From an uncultured Clostridium sp. (lineage in GTDB: Bacteria > Bacillota > Clostridia > TANB77 > CAG-508): a stretch of DNA of 64,000 nt. Positions 7,788 to 16,572 of this stretch are shown here, one piece after another (the stretch's first letter is position 1; every line of letters begins with the position of its first letter). The stretch covers positions 42,203 to 106,202 of the forward strand of contig CAKNPW010000002.1 in the NCBI GenBank assembly GCA_930990555.1, given 5' to 3'. The notes beneath the pieces were generated by a model, which was given only the letters and a program-made list of their open reading frames with translations, was not told the DNA's origin and made no database searches. A program made the position numbers and the translations under genes.

Positions 7788-8141
7788 TTAACTTTGTTTA
7801 TCTTCCCTATTTCTCTTTTTTAAATCCTTAACTACTAACTTAATATATTCTTTATAATCTAAATAAAAATCTTCAATAGAATTTTGTAAAAAATTTTCTT
7901 TGTAATTTTCTTTAAATGTTTTCTCAATTTCTTTTAATGTATTTCCTTTAGATAAAAAAACTGAAATATATAAAATAACCATATTATTAAAATTAGAATA
8001 TATTATTCCTAAAATTGCTGTATGATTTTTACCTAAATATTTGTCTACAATTTCTACATGGTAATCTAATAAATCTCTAAAGACTTTTTTTCCTAATATT
8101 TTATTTAAAATTTTATTAGCAACTTTAGAATCTACATACAT
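7788..8141 (-). CDS. Small helical paralog family member A
   Basis: 117 aa with GGAGG ribosome site. All-helical by pattern, N-terminal 'LNKILGKKVFRDLLDY', central hydrophobic helix (AILGIIYSNFNNMVILYISVF), basic end (KKRNREDKQS). It shares length and layout with the genes at 8262 and 62349, although it is the most divergent. Function not recognised. Confidence 0.7.
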   Translation of the reverse strand: MYVDSKVANKILNKILGKKVFRDLLDYHVEIVDKYLGKNHTAILGIIYSNFNNMVILYISVFLSKGNTLKEIEKTFKENYKENFLQNSIEDFYLDYKEYIKLVVKDLKKRNREDKQS

Positions 8142-8261
8142 TTTTCCACCTCCTGAAGAAGATTATATATTGACTGCTTCAAAATACATATTTGAGAAAA
8201 AAATAAAAAATATACCCATAAAAAATACACTAATCTATTACTAGAAAAGTGCATCTATTTT

Positions 8262-8597
8262 TTACTTATTTTCTTCTTTTACTTTTGATTCTACAATTTG
8301 AATATATTTTTTATATCTATTATAAAACATATTGATATTTTCTTCTAAAAACATAGATTTTTCTGCAATATTGTACCAAGTAATTCTTTTTGATAATTCA
8401 TCTTCTTTGCAGCCTCTTGCAAGTTCTACTCCAATTATCGAAATAAGTGACATATTAACTTCTACCATTTTTATTGCTATATCAATTTTTATTTCTCTAA
8501 ATATTTTGTCTACATCTTTAAATAGCAAATCTGATAGCTCTCTGAATTTTTCTTCTCCTAATATATTTTTTAATGTATTAATATATGATTTATCCAT
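8262..8597 (-). CDS. Small helical paralog family member B
   Basis: 111 aa from the ATG preceded by GAGGTG. It starts YINTLKNILGEEKFRELSDLLF and is clearly homologous to the protein at 62349 (KLKNILGEEEYNILFDKIF); both have VEVN followed by a hydrophobic helix and a KxYIxIV-like end. The dispersal of copies 54 kb apart on one element is unusual. Function unknown. Confidence 0.75.
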   Translation of the reverse strand: MDKSYINTLKNILGEEKFRELSDLLFKDVDKIFREIKIDIAIKMVEVNMSLISIIGVELARGCKEDELSKRITWYNIAEKSMFLEENINMFYNRYKKYIQIVESKVKEENK

Positions 8598-8660
8598 ATC
8601 TCTCACCTCATCATAAGTTTAATACATTTTTTTATATATTTATAGTTGAGAAAAAAATAT

Positions 8661-9371
8661 TTAATTACCCCTATATTTATTTTTACATGCTTCTAAAAAT
8701 GCTTTAAAAATATTATTCATATTTTCATCTTTTTTATACAAACTTTCTGGATGAAATCTTACACCAATATAGAAATCTTTATTAGAATCTTCAATAGCAT
8801 CTGCATATCCATCTTCACAAAATGCTACTTTATTTAATCCTGGACATTCTTCTATTGAATTTTTATGTCTTGAATTTACCATTATTTCTTCTTTATGAAT
8901 AATTGAATAAAATTTTGACTCTTTATCAATCTTTATACTATGCACATATTCATCAAAACTTCTATCATGCTTTTCTGGATTACTAATTTTGAAAGTTGTT
9001 CCTCCAAGACCTCTTGCTATTGCATTTTGTCCAGCACAAATTCCAAGTATAGGAATGTTATTATCATAGCAATATTTTGCAATCCAACTTTCATATGCTT
9101 CGCAAGTTATCCCACCTTGCAGAATAATCCCGTCACACAAATTTAACTCATCTATTATTTCTTCTTTTCTTATTTTATCTTCATAATCTTTCCAATCGTT
9201 TCCTGAATATAATATTTCGTCATTTGGTGATAATATTCCAATTGCAATTCCTCCATTATCAAATATTGCTTGTTTTACTTCATCACGAATTAAAGAATTA
9301 ATTTTAGATTGATTATTATTTATATGTTTTGCTACTATTCCTATTATTACCTTTTTATTTCTATTTTCCAT
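8661..9371 (-). CDS. Gamma-glutamyl-gamma-aminobutyrate hydrolase-like (peptidase C26)
   Basis: 236 aa, class I glutamine amidotransferase fold. The nucleophile elbow is GICAGQNAIARGLGG (Cys about 117), and the His-Glu pair lies in RFHPES near 216. Family members cut gamma-glutamyl amides (PuuD in putrescine breakdown). No putrescine genes are nearby, so the substrate is unknown; a second family member is at 31412. It ends the 27-kb accessory cluster, 14 bp after the GNAT at 9386. Confidence 0.85.
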   Translation of the reverse strand: MENRNKKVIIGIVAKHINNNQSKINSLIRDEVKQAIFDNGGIAIGILSPNDEILYSGNDWKDYEDKIRKEEIIDELNLCDGIILQGGITCEAYESWIAKYCYDNNIPILGICAGQNAIARGLGGTTFKISNPEKHDRSFDEYVHSIKIDKESKFYSIIHKEEIMVNSRHKNSIEECPGLNKVAFCEDGYADAIEDSNKDFYIGVRFHPESLYKKDENMNNIFKAFLEACKNKYRGN

Positions 9372-9385
9372 AATTTATAGTTCTC

Positions 9386-9934
9386 CTATTTTTCTTCTTT
9401 ACAATTATCATAATATTCTCTTAATCCTAGATATTTGTTATTCCAATATTCAGCTTTTTTGTTTAGAACATATGTATATATAATAAAATTATTTTTTACT
9501 GTATCTGTATCTTCAGCTGTATAATCTTCTCTTAAATCCATTACATCATCATACAAATATAATGCTGGTCTATTTTCATAATATGTGGTATCTAGTCTAA
9601 AATAATCATATTTTTTTAAATTCTTACAATATTCAATAGTATCTAATAATACTTTCTTACCATAACCTTTTCTACGAAACTCTGGTAAAATTGCAAACCA
9701 GTCAAGCCATATTGTATCTTCATATTCTTTGTAAAAGTCAACTCCAGTTATTCCAATTAAAGTATTATCATGATAAACTAAAAAAGAACAATTATTATCA
9801 GCTCTATTTTTAGCTTTATCAAGTAAATCGTTATAATCTGGATCTAATGTCCATATTTCTTTTTGTATTTTAAATGCTAATTCTAAATTATCCATATCTA
9901 CTGGAATATATGTTAATCCATATAAAGAATCCAT
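9386..9934 (-). CDS. GNAT acetyltransferase
   Basis: 182 aa, single GNAT domain. The acetyl-CoA loop is RRKGYGK (87-93) after the strand TIWLDWFAILPEF. The C-terminal half of the protein at 15392 has nearly the same motif region (TVWLSWFGVKKEYRKLGYGK), so the two belong to one subfamily. The acceptor amine is unknown. Confidence 0.85.
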   Translation of the reverse strand: MDSLYGLTYIPVDMDNLELAFKIQKEIWTLDPDYNDLLDKAKNRADNNCSFLVYHDNTLIGITGVDFYKEYEDTIWLDWFAILPEFRRKGYGKKVLLDTIEYCKNLKKYDYFRLDTTYYENRPALYLYDDVMDLREDYTAEDTDTVKNNFIIYTYVLNKKAEYWNNKYLGLREYYDNCKEEK

Positions 9935-9997
9935 TATTATTACCTCACATCTTATTTTTTATTATATCAAATATTATAACATAAGAAAATATGTGAA

Positions 9998-10028
9998 AGA
10001 GGGTGTTCTGATAAATAGAACTCCCTCT
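9998..10028 (-). terminator. Hairpin terminator
   Basis: AGAGGGTGTTCT pairs with AGAACTCCCTCT (one mismatch) downstream of the 62-aa gene at 10056. The T-run is weak. Confidence 0.55.
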
Positions 10029-10055
10029 AATCCAGATTTAATTTTTATTAAATTT

Positions 10056-10244
10056 TTAATATTCAATTTCAATTATACTTTCTGATAGTGGTAAATTGTC
10101 TAAATCTTTTTCGTCTAGATTAACTTTCTCCAATGGTCTTTCTTTGTCTAATACTCTTAAGAATACGCTTGTTTCTTTTTCTCCCAGTAATAAATTGGTT
10201 GCTTGTTCATTGTCATATGAAATACCCTTCGTTTTTAATCTCAT
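10056..10244 (-). CDS. Small acidic hypothetical protein
   Basis: 62 aa with GGAGG ribosome site; acidic C-terminus (NLPLSESIIEIEY). It is followed by a hairpin. Not recognised. Confidence 0.55.
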   Translation of the reverse strand: MRLKTKGISYDNEQATNLLLGEKETSVFLRVLDKERPLEKVNLDEKDLDNLPLSESIIEIEY

Positions 10245-10397
10245 CTCGTTGCCTCCTCATTATTTCATCCACTCTTTAAAAGTTAATTAAAACTGTTTTT
10301 TATTAAATCTGGAAAACAATCTGATTTTTTCTAATGTATATCATATTTTTATATAATTTTCAATATTAGTCTTCTATGTTAGATATTCCATTCATCA

Positions 10398-10434
10398 TGG
10401 TGGATACATTAAATCACATAAATTTATTATCTTA
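10398..10434. repeat. Remnant copy of part of the HD-domain gene
   Basis: About 32 of 37 bases match 11772-11808 inside the HD gene. On the minus strand it still reads KIINLCDLMYPP against KIVNLCDLMCPP, but is followed by a stop. It overlaps the end of the MFS gene. The rest of 10245-10426 holds no gene. Confidence 0.55.
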
Positions 10435-11584
10435 CTTCTATATATTTGCTATTCTTAATATTAATATTTATAAATATTGAAGAAAGTATAGATAGTATGA
10501 AAATTATAATAAATACCTTTTCTCCAATAAAAGAACTTATTATAGCAAGTAAAGCAAAAACTATCACTTCAGTAAAACATAAGCTCATTTGTCCCACTGC
10601 TGATAATAGGTCATTATCTTCCTTTGATTCTTTTATAATGTTTTGTATTGAAGTATTAATTGAAGTTTCATAAACCTTTTCAAAATTGTCATTTAATACT
10701 TTATTAAACGCAATTGTTACTTTATTTTTTGCAAATAAAAATACACTCGTTATAATAACTTTTATAATTGTTACTAGTGAATTTGCTTTAATAATATTTT
10801 TATCAGTATATTTTCCAATTAATGATACTGTAATTACTTGTAATAATAATGATATTATTGTTATTGAGGAAAATACTGAAAAGTCTTTAACAGCAATAAA
10901 TAAATATAACGGAACGTATTGCCTTTCTATTATATGGCTAGTTCTTAAAGCATAAATAATTTTATATCTACTTTTTGATTTTATTATATATTTCATTGAT
11001 GCTATGAAAGCATTTGTTTTATTTTCAACTTTATAATCTATTTTTCTTATAAATATATATTGTAGTAAAAAGAATATAGCAATTATAGTAGATAAAATTA
11101 TATTATTATCTGAAATTACTCCCCATGCAACTAAACAACTGGCTAAAGCTACTGCTATTATTTTAGAAATATTTATTAAACTATTATATCTTCCTCTATG
11201 TTCTGTTTCAACATATTTACTTGATAATGAATCAGTAGATGGATTTGAAATCCCCATAAATCCCATTGCTAATATAAAGATTACAATATTCCTATATATA
11301 TTTGTTCCATCTAGCATCATATAAGCACTAATAATACTAAAAATATTGGAAATTAGTATACATTTAGCAATACCAAATCTTGAAGATATGCTAACAAATA
11401 ATGGTGTGCAAAGTCCTGTTATTCCAAATCTTAATCCATATATAAGTAAAATAAGCCATATTGGTATTCCACTTTTATATAACATTACTGTTCCAAATGT
11501 TTCACTTAGGGCATTTGCAAAGCTATATGATACATTTGCTAAATACATATATTTATATTCTGGTTTATAAAAATATTCTTTCAT
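10427..11584 (-). CDS. MFS-type transporter
   Basis: 385 aa, about 12 predicted membrane helices and a central charged loop (KIDYKVENKTN). An MFS-like helix 4-5 region with conserved charges is visible (SSKYVETEHRGRYNSL). Usual length for an MFS drug or metabolite exporter. It lies 13 bp downstream of the HD gene. Its 3' end overlaps a duplicated HD-gene fragment, suggesting rearrangement here. Substrate unknown. Confidence 0.8.
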   Translation of the reverse strand: MKEYFYKPEYKYMYLANVSYSFANALSETFGTVMLYKSGIPIWLILLIYGLRFGITGLCTPLFVSISSRFGIAKCILISNIFSIISAYMMLDGTNIYRNIVIFILAMGFMGISNPSTDSLSSKYVETEHRGRYNSLINISKIIAVALASCLVAWGVISDNNIILSTIIAIFFLLQYIFIRKIDYKVENKTNAFIASMKYIIKSKSRYKIIYALRTSHIIERQYVPLYLFIAVKDFSVFSSITIISLLLQVITVSLIGKYTDKNIIKANSLVTIIKVIITSVFLFAKNKVTIAFNKVLNDNFEKVYETSINTSIQNIIKESKEDNDLLSAVGQMSLCFTEVIVFALLAIISSFIGEKVFIIIFILSILSSIFININIKNSKYIEVR

Positions 11585-11597
11585 TTGCTGCTCCTAA

Positions 11598-12206
11598 TTA
11601 TAAATTATCCTTTATTTCTGGAAATAAATCATATAAACTATATCCTAGTAAATTATCAAAATAATCTTTCAATTTGTATGTTTCTTTAACATGATATTGT
11701 GTGTTTGTATAAGCTCCTTTTCTAATTATTAAATCAATTAGTCTTTTATCTATTGTATATACTCTTCCTCCTGGTGGACACATTAAATCACATAGATTAA
11801 CTATCTTTTCTTCGATTGTATATTCATGATTTTTTATAAAGTTAGTTAAAAATGGATTCTCATTTATATCTGGAATTCCTCCAGCAGTACAAATAATATC
11901 ATTATTTAAATATGAATGTGTTAGGCAAATATTGCAATAATCTTCATCATATCCTTTCTCTTTTAGATAATTATATCCTCTCATAACATGACCATGAATT
12001 TCTCCATTATATTTTCCAATATCATGAACATATCCAATTGCTATTGTTTTATCTACATCTATATTATATCCTTTTTCTTCTAATGCTTTAGCAATTTTCC
12101 CTGCTGTGTCTCCAACACAAAGAGAATGATCTATCCATTTATCATTTAACGTTTTTCCTCTATAACTTTCTACTATATCTTTTGCTTCTTTGCTTGTTAA
12201 TTTCAT
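11598..12206 (-). CDS. HD-domain phosphohydrolase
   Basis: 202 aa. The metal motif is split in the standard way: H27 (DHSLCVGD), HD near 72-73 (IGYVHDIGKYNG), H near 79 and a later D (NLCDLMCPPGG). HD enzymes hydrolyse phosphomonoesters or phosphodiesters of nucleotides. One of two HD proteins in the cluster (other at 21549). Confidence 0.85.
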   Translation of the reverse strand: MKLTSKEAKDIVESYRGKTLNDKWIDHSLCVGDTAGKIAKALEEKGYNIDVDKTIAIGYVHDIGKYNGEIHGHVMRGYNYLKEKGYDEDYCNICLTHSYLNNDIICTAGGIPDINENPFLTNFIKNHEYTIEEKIVNLCDLMCPPGGRVYTIDKRLIDLIIRKGAYTNTQYHVKETYKLKDYFDNLLGYSLYDLFPEIKDNL

Positions 12207-12245
12207 ATAAAAAACTCCTTTTTATATTCTATTTTGGTAGTTAAA

Positions 12246-12743
12246 TTATTTCTTTATTGTTTTTAAATCATTTTTATAAACAGCATATATTCCAACTACT
12301 AATAAGATTAAATCACCTAAAACCATAAACCAACTTTGGTAGAAAATATAATAAATACCATAGAATATTCCTGTTGTTATTCCAGATATTCTAACTAATC
12401 TCATATTTGACTGCCATAAGCAATATGTTCTAATTATAGAACCAATTGTTGGTAATAGTGATATTAAGCCATTCCATGTCACTAAACAATTTATTATAAT
12501 TATTCCTTCAAAGAAAATTAATATGAATAAATAAATTTTTTTATTTATTTTGTTTTTATTTATAAATATAAATGTTCTGATAAAATTTATAATACTTAAT
12601 ACTGCTCCTGTATATGCAGAAATTATAAAATCATAAACTGCCTCAAATAAACAATTTAAAGATTGAACACATAATGATTTTTTTCTTTCCTTAATACAAA
12701 TGCTTATAACTAATGCTAAAAATGCTAATATACTAAATATCAT
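12246..12743 (-). CDS. YgjV-like inner-membrane protein
   Basis: 165 aa from the ATG with GGAGC upstream; an earlier ATG would overlap the phosphatase gene further. Five or six hydrophobic helices and a central TWNGLISLLPTIGSIIRTYCLWQ region match the YgjV membrane family (PnuC-like topology). The transported molecule is unknown; vitamin or nucleoside uptake is only an analogy. It overlaps the upstream histidine phosphatase by 11 bp, so it is translationally coupled. Confidence 0.65.
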   Translation of the reverse strand: MIFSILAFLALVISICIKERKKSLCVQSLNCLFEAVYDFIISAYTGAVLSIINFIRTFIFINKNKINKKIYLFILIFFEGIIIINCLVTWNGLISLLPTIGSIIRTYCLWQSNMRLVRISGITTGIFYGIYYIFYQSWFMVLGDLILLVVGIYAVYKNDLKTIKK

Positions 12744-13302
12744 TTTTTTGCTCCATTTCATAGATTTTTATTTGACAATTACTCAAATTAGGATTTCGTA
12801 TTAGTCCATCATTATCCATTCCTTCAAAATATCCGTTTATAGCTCTTATTGTTCCACCATGTGAAACTAATAGAATATTTTTGCCATTATATTGTCTTTT
12901 TATATTATCTAGCAAATTCCAAACTCTATCACATAAATTATATATAGGTTCTATTCCTTTATATTTTAAATTAATATTATAATTATTTAATAAATTGGAA
13001 TTAATTATATTATCCTTTATAAGCCTTCTAACTTTTCCCTCAAAAATCCCATATCCTCTTTCTTCTAAAGATTTATCAAAAATGATAGGACAGTTAAGTG
13101 CTTCATTAATGATTTCTGCTGTTTTTCTTGCTCTTTTTAAAGGTGAACTTATAATCAAATCAATATTATAATCTTTGATGATACTTTTTATTTTTAGTGC
13201 TTGTTTATTTCCTTCATTATTTAATTCAATATCTGTTTTTCCTTGAATTCTTCCTTCAATATTCCAATTAGTTTGTCCATGTCTTATAACATAAATTTTC
13301 AT
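12733..13302 (-). CDS. Histidine phosphatase (PGM-like)
   Basis: 189 aa. RHGQTNWN near the N-terminus carries the phosphorylated His8; the partner arginine is in SSPLKRARKTAE; the second His is in VSHGGTIRA. Members act on small phosphate esters such as alpha-ribazole phosphate, phosphosugars or nucleotides. A second enzyme of this family lies at 13922; the two flank a GNAT. Confidence 0.9.
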   Translation of the reverse strand: MKIYVIRHGQTNWNIEGRIQGKTDIELNNEGNKQALKIKSIIKDYNIDLIISSPLKRARKTAEIINEALNCPIIFDKSLEERGYGIFEGKVRRLIKDNIINSNLLNNYNINLKYKGIEPIYNLCDRVWNLLDNIKRQYNGKNILLVSHGGTIRAINGYFEGMDNDGLIRNPNLSNCQIKIYEMEQKNDI

Positions 13303-13329
13303 ATTAACAAATCCTCTTTGATTAATTTA

Positions 13330-13911
13330 TTATATCAATTTCATAATTCTATTTATCGATTCTAGAAAATCATTTCCATCTACACAATAAATTTTAGAAT
13401 TATGGCTTGTATCTCGTATAAAATCCATTTTCAATAATTTCTTGCATACTTTTTCTCCATGCTCTGTACTTGCATCTGCCATTATTTTTATTATCGTGAT
13501 GTTTCTATTTGTAAGTAATTTATATAAATCAATACATCCTTTTAATAGTGTTGTTATTACACGATAATTATTTCTGTAATTTTGATTTATTGATATTGAA
13601 GATAAGTATAAGTAATATTCTTTGCTATTTTCATATTTTTCTATTTGTGAACTTACTACATCAGCTTCATTCATTTTATTGTCATAAATATCATAAAAAG
13701 TTTGCTCTTTTAATGGTAGTATATTAACACTTGCAATTACTTCATTATTACTATTTCTAACACCTATGCAAGTTAAGCTATTCTTTTCATACCACTTTAA
13801 TACTTCTTCAGCTGGTGTTATATTATCATTTGGAAAATATGAATGTTCAATATTTTCCATTACTTTAAAATCCTCTAGATTGAATTTATAATCTATTTTT
13901 AGTTCTTCCAT
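13330..13911 (-). CDS. GNAT-like protein
   Basis: 193 aa. The domain is recognisable by VIASVNILPL, YYLYLSSISINQNYRNN and a C-terminal KICVDG-like strand, but the R-x-x-G-x-G/A loop is degenerate (QNYRNNYRVITTL). It may be an inactive or atypical acetyltransferase. 10 bp downstream of the start-proximal neighbour at 13922. Confidence 0.6.
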   Translation of the reverse strand: MEELKIDYKFNLEDFKVMENIEHSYFPNDNITPAEEVLKWYEKNSLTCIGVRNSNNEVIASVNILPLKEQTFYDIYDNKMNEADVVSSQIEKYENSKEYYLYLSSISINQNYRNNYRVITTLLKGCIDLYKLLTNRNITIIKIMADASTEHGEKVCKKLLKMDFIRDTSHNSKIYCVDGNDFLESINRIMKLI

Positions 13912-13921
13912 TTACTATTTC

Positions 13922-14449
13922 CTACCATTCATATTCTTTTATCTCACAATTTGAGTGCATATCATAACCAACATTTCCATCTTCAGGTATTCCATTAAAA
14001 TACCAATAGATAGCTCTTAATGTTCCTCCATGTGTTACTAATAAAATTGTCTTATCATTATATTTTTCTTTTACTTCATCTAAACATTCTGCTACTCGCT
14101 TATATACACTTTTCATTGTTTCTAATCCTATATATTTTGTAGAAAAGTAATTCCAAAACTCTTTTCTATCTATATTATTCCAATCTTTATTTTCATAAAT
14201 GCCAACATCTCTTTCTATTAGCCTTTCATCAAATATAACTGGAACATTATTTTTATTTATAATATTGCAAGTGTGTTTAGTTCTATCTGCTGGAGAACAA
14301 ATAATCAAATCCATATTCAAATTCGCTATTTTTTCACTAGCTTTTTCTGCTTGTTTAATACCATTTTCGCTTAAATCTTCTTTAATTCCTCCAACGATAT
14401 TTTTCAAATTACTATCTGTTTCTCCATGTCTAATTACATATATTTTCAT
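13922..14449 (-). CDS. Histidine phosphatase (PGM-like)
   Basis: 175 aa. IRHGETDSN (His8), CSPADRTKHT with the conserved Arg, ERDVGIYENKDW, and VTHGGTLRAI with the second His. It is paralogous to the enzyme at 12733 and shares its order of motifs. Substrate unknown. Confidence 0.9.
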   Translation of the reverse strand: MKIYVIRHGETDSNLKNIVGGIKEDLSENGIKQAEKASEKIANLNMDLIICSPADRTKHTCNIINKNNVPVIFDERLIERDVGIYENKDWNNIDRKEFWNYFSTKYIGLETMKSVYKRVAECLDEVKEKYNDKTILLVTHGGTLRAIYWYFNGIPEDGNVGYDMHSNCEIKEYEW

Positions 14450-14465
14450 ATTAATTATCCTTTTT

Positions 14466-15341
14466 CTATATTTTCTTTAATTTTCCTATTCCAATGTGAA
14501 TTTCTTTTCCGTTAATCAATAAGTCTTTAATTTTTGATTGTAGACTTGTTTTTTCTGGCAAGTCATAATAACTATTTATTTGTTGTAAACCATAAACAAA
14601 ATTTAGAATGTCTTTAATAGCATCCTTTCCTTCAATTATATCAAATAGCTGTTGAAATTTAGCAATATTTGAATTGCCATCTAATAGTTTCGTTATATCT
14701 TTACTCAATAGCCATGATTCACAATAATATTCGTAATTTTCTATTTTAAAGTATTTCTTTATTTCTTTTTTAGAATTTTTTATGGAATTTAATACTTCAT
14801 TATAAAGTAGCTTATCTCCTTTTGGTATATGAATTTTAATATATTTTCCTTTTTTATTATTACAATATTCATACTGCAATCTTCCAACTTCTATCAGCTT
14901 TATTTTTATAAAATATATTCCCCATACAAGTTGAGATAATCTAATTTCTTCTAGCTTTCTATTATATATATCATTTGTTAAACATTCTCTAACTCTGTTT
15001 TTATGTACTAAAACTTGGTATGTATCAAAGTTATATTTACTCATATTTTTTTCATGTATTTTATAACCTGACAAAAGTATTATGTTATGAATGAATTTAT
15101 TATAGGATTCTCCTAAAAATCTATTCAAATCACTTTCTTTCCAAAATAATTCTAATTGTTCGCTTTCATTGCCATATAACAATTTTAGTACATTATATAG
15201 TTTAGTTTTTAATTCTTTATTCTTATTTATGTCATCTAAACATTTATAACATTTGTCCTTATAGTCTTTTATATTTATATTATAAAATATTAACGCCTTT
15301 TCTATATTCTCTTTTTCTATTAACAAATTTTTTTCTTCCAT
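14466..15341 (-). CDS. Acyltransferase-domain protein (GNAT_C type)
   Basis: 291 aa from the ATG with AAGGA upstream; a TTG ten codons earlier is less likely. The C-terminal half follows the GNAT-like C-terminal domain pattern: YIKIHIPKGDKL, YYCESWLLSKDITKLLDGNSNI, then LPEKTSLQSKIKDLLINGKEIHIGIG. The N-terminal part is the helical NAT_N-like region. The role in cells is unclear. It lies between a histidine phosphatase and a two-domain GNAT. Confidence 0.65.
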   Translation of the reverse strand: MEEKNLLIEKENIEKALIFYNINIKDYKDKCYKCLDDINKNKELKTKLYNVLKLLYGNESEQLELFWKESDLNRFLGESYNKFIHNIILLSGYKIHEKNMSKYNFDTYQVLVHKNRVRECLTNDIYNRKLEEIRLSQLVWGIYFIKIKLIEVGRLQYEYCNNKKGKYIKIHIPKGDKLLYNEVLNSIKNSKKEIKKYFKIENYEYYCESWLLSKDITKLLDGNSNIAKFQQLFDIIEGKDAIKDILNFVYGLQQINSYYDLPEKTSLQSKIKDLLINGKEIHIGIGKLKKI

Positions 15342-15391
15342 CTCTATCCTTTTATCTAATACTCTATTCAATTATTTTAGCAATTTCTTTT

Positions 15392-16528
15392 TTAAATTAT
15401 TATGCCATCTTCTTTCATCATTTGGACACTTTTTTCATGAGAATCTTCATCTTCTGATATATTAATAAACTTATTGTTCCATAAATCAACTTTTTCGCCA
15501 CATAAACTTTTACTAAATATCTTTGGCTTTCCTTCATAAATTTCTTTATGTTCTTTTTCGTTAAAATAATATTCTCCTAAATCCATATTTCTTTTATAAA
15601 AATCTTGAGCTTCTTTATTAAAAATTTCAAAAGTATATAATCTTAAATATTTCTTGTTATATTTTTTTGCAATTTTTATTGTATAATCTAATATTTGTTT
15701 ACCATATCCCAATTTTCTATATTCTTTTTTTACGCCAAACCAGCTTAACCAAACGGTATCTGGATATTCTGGAATTTCATATATTCCAGTTACTCCAATA
15801 GGCTCATTATCTGCAAAAGCAATATAGCCTAAATATAAACTTTTGTTTTTTTCAGTAACTTTTGCTTTATAAACTGAATATGCACTGGATGTAGGAAAAA
15901 TCTCAAATTGTAATTTTGCTGCAATTTTTATATTATTTTTATTTATTTCTTTATATCTTAACTTTCTTATTATCTTACAGTTATCTTTAATAGGTTCAAT
16001 CGAATTATAAATATTTAATATTTCATCAATCATAGCATTTTCATCATTCTTAACATTTGAGTATAAATATGGTGTATATATTACTCCAAATAACCATAAA
16101 TCAAAATTTAACTTATTAAATCCAAGTCTTTCCCAAAATTTTTTTCTTTTTTCTCTTTCTATATTTGCCTCTTTTGTTTTGCCTAACCCAATTTTTTCAA
16201 TCTCTATGAAAACACCACTATTTTTTTCTTCTTGCTTTAATAAAATTTTTAACGACTCAGTTCCAAATTTGTTATTTCTATATTGTGGTAATATTGCTAT
16301 ATAATCTAACACTACATAACCGTTGTCTTTAGTTCTATTTAATAGCATAAAACCTACAAATTCATTTTTATATAGTATTTCTATAATTTTCATGTATTGC
16401 TTTACATATGCAGATTGTATGATATTTAAAGGTTTTCTTTCTTCTTCTGGGAATATTTCAATATAATATGGATATACCTCTTTTTCAAATTGACTTATGT
16501 CTATATATTTTAATTTTAAATCTTTCAT
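15392..16528 (-). CDS. Two-domain GNAT acetyltransferase
   Basis: 378 aa with two tandem GNAT domains. Domain 1 (about 1-170) has VVLDYIAILPQYRNNKFGTES; domain 2 (about 195-350) has TVWLSWFGVKKEYRKLGYGKQ. The first loop is weaker (NNKFGT), so domain 2 is probably the active one. Tandem GNATs occur in some antibiotic and polyamine acetyltransferases. Confidence 0.8.
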   Translation of the reverse strand: MKDLKLKYIDISQFEKEVYPYYIEIFPEEERKPLNIIQSAYVKQYMKIIEILYKNEFVGFMLLNRTKDNGYVVLDYIAILPQYRNNKFGTESLKILLKQEEKNSGVFIEIEKIGLGKTKEANIEREKRKKFWERLGFNKLNFDLWLFGVIYTPYLYSNVKNDENAMIDEILNIYNSIEPIKDNCKIIRKLRYKEINKNNIKIAAKLQFEIFPTSSAYSVYKAKVTEKNKSLYLGYIAFADNEPIGVTGIYEIPEYPDTVWLSWFGVKKEYRKLGYGKQILDYTIKIAKKYNKKYLRLYTFEIFNKEAQDFYKRNMDLGEYYFNEKEHKEIYEGKPKIFSKSLCGEKVDLWNNKFINISEDEDSHEKSVQMMKEDGIII

Positions 16529-16572
16529 AGCTATTCATTCTCCTATTTACTTTTATTTAATAAATTTTCAAA

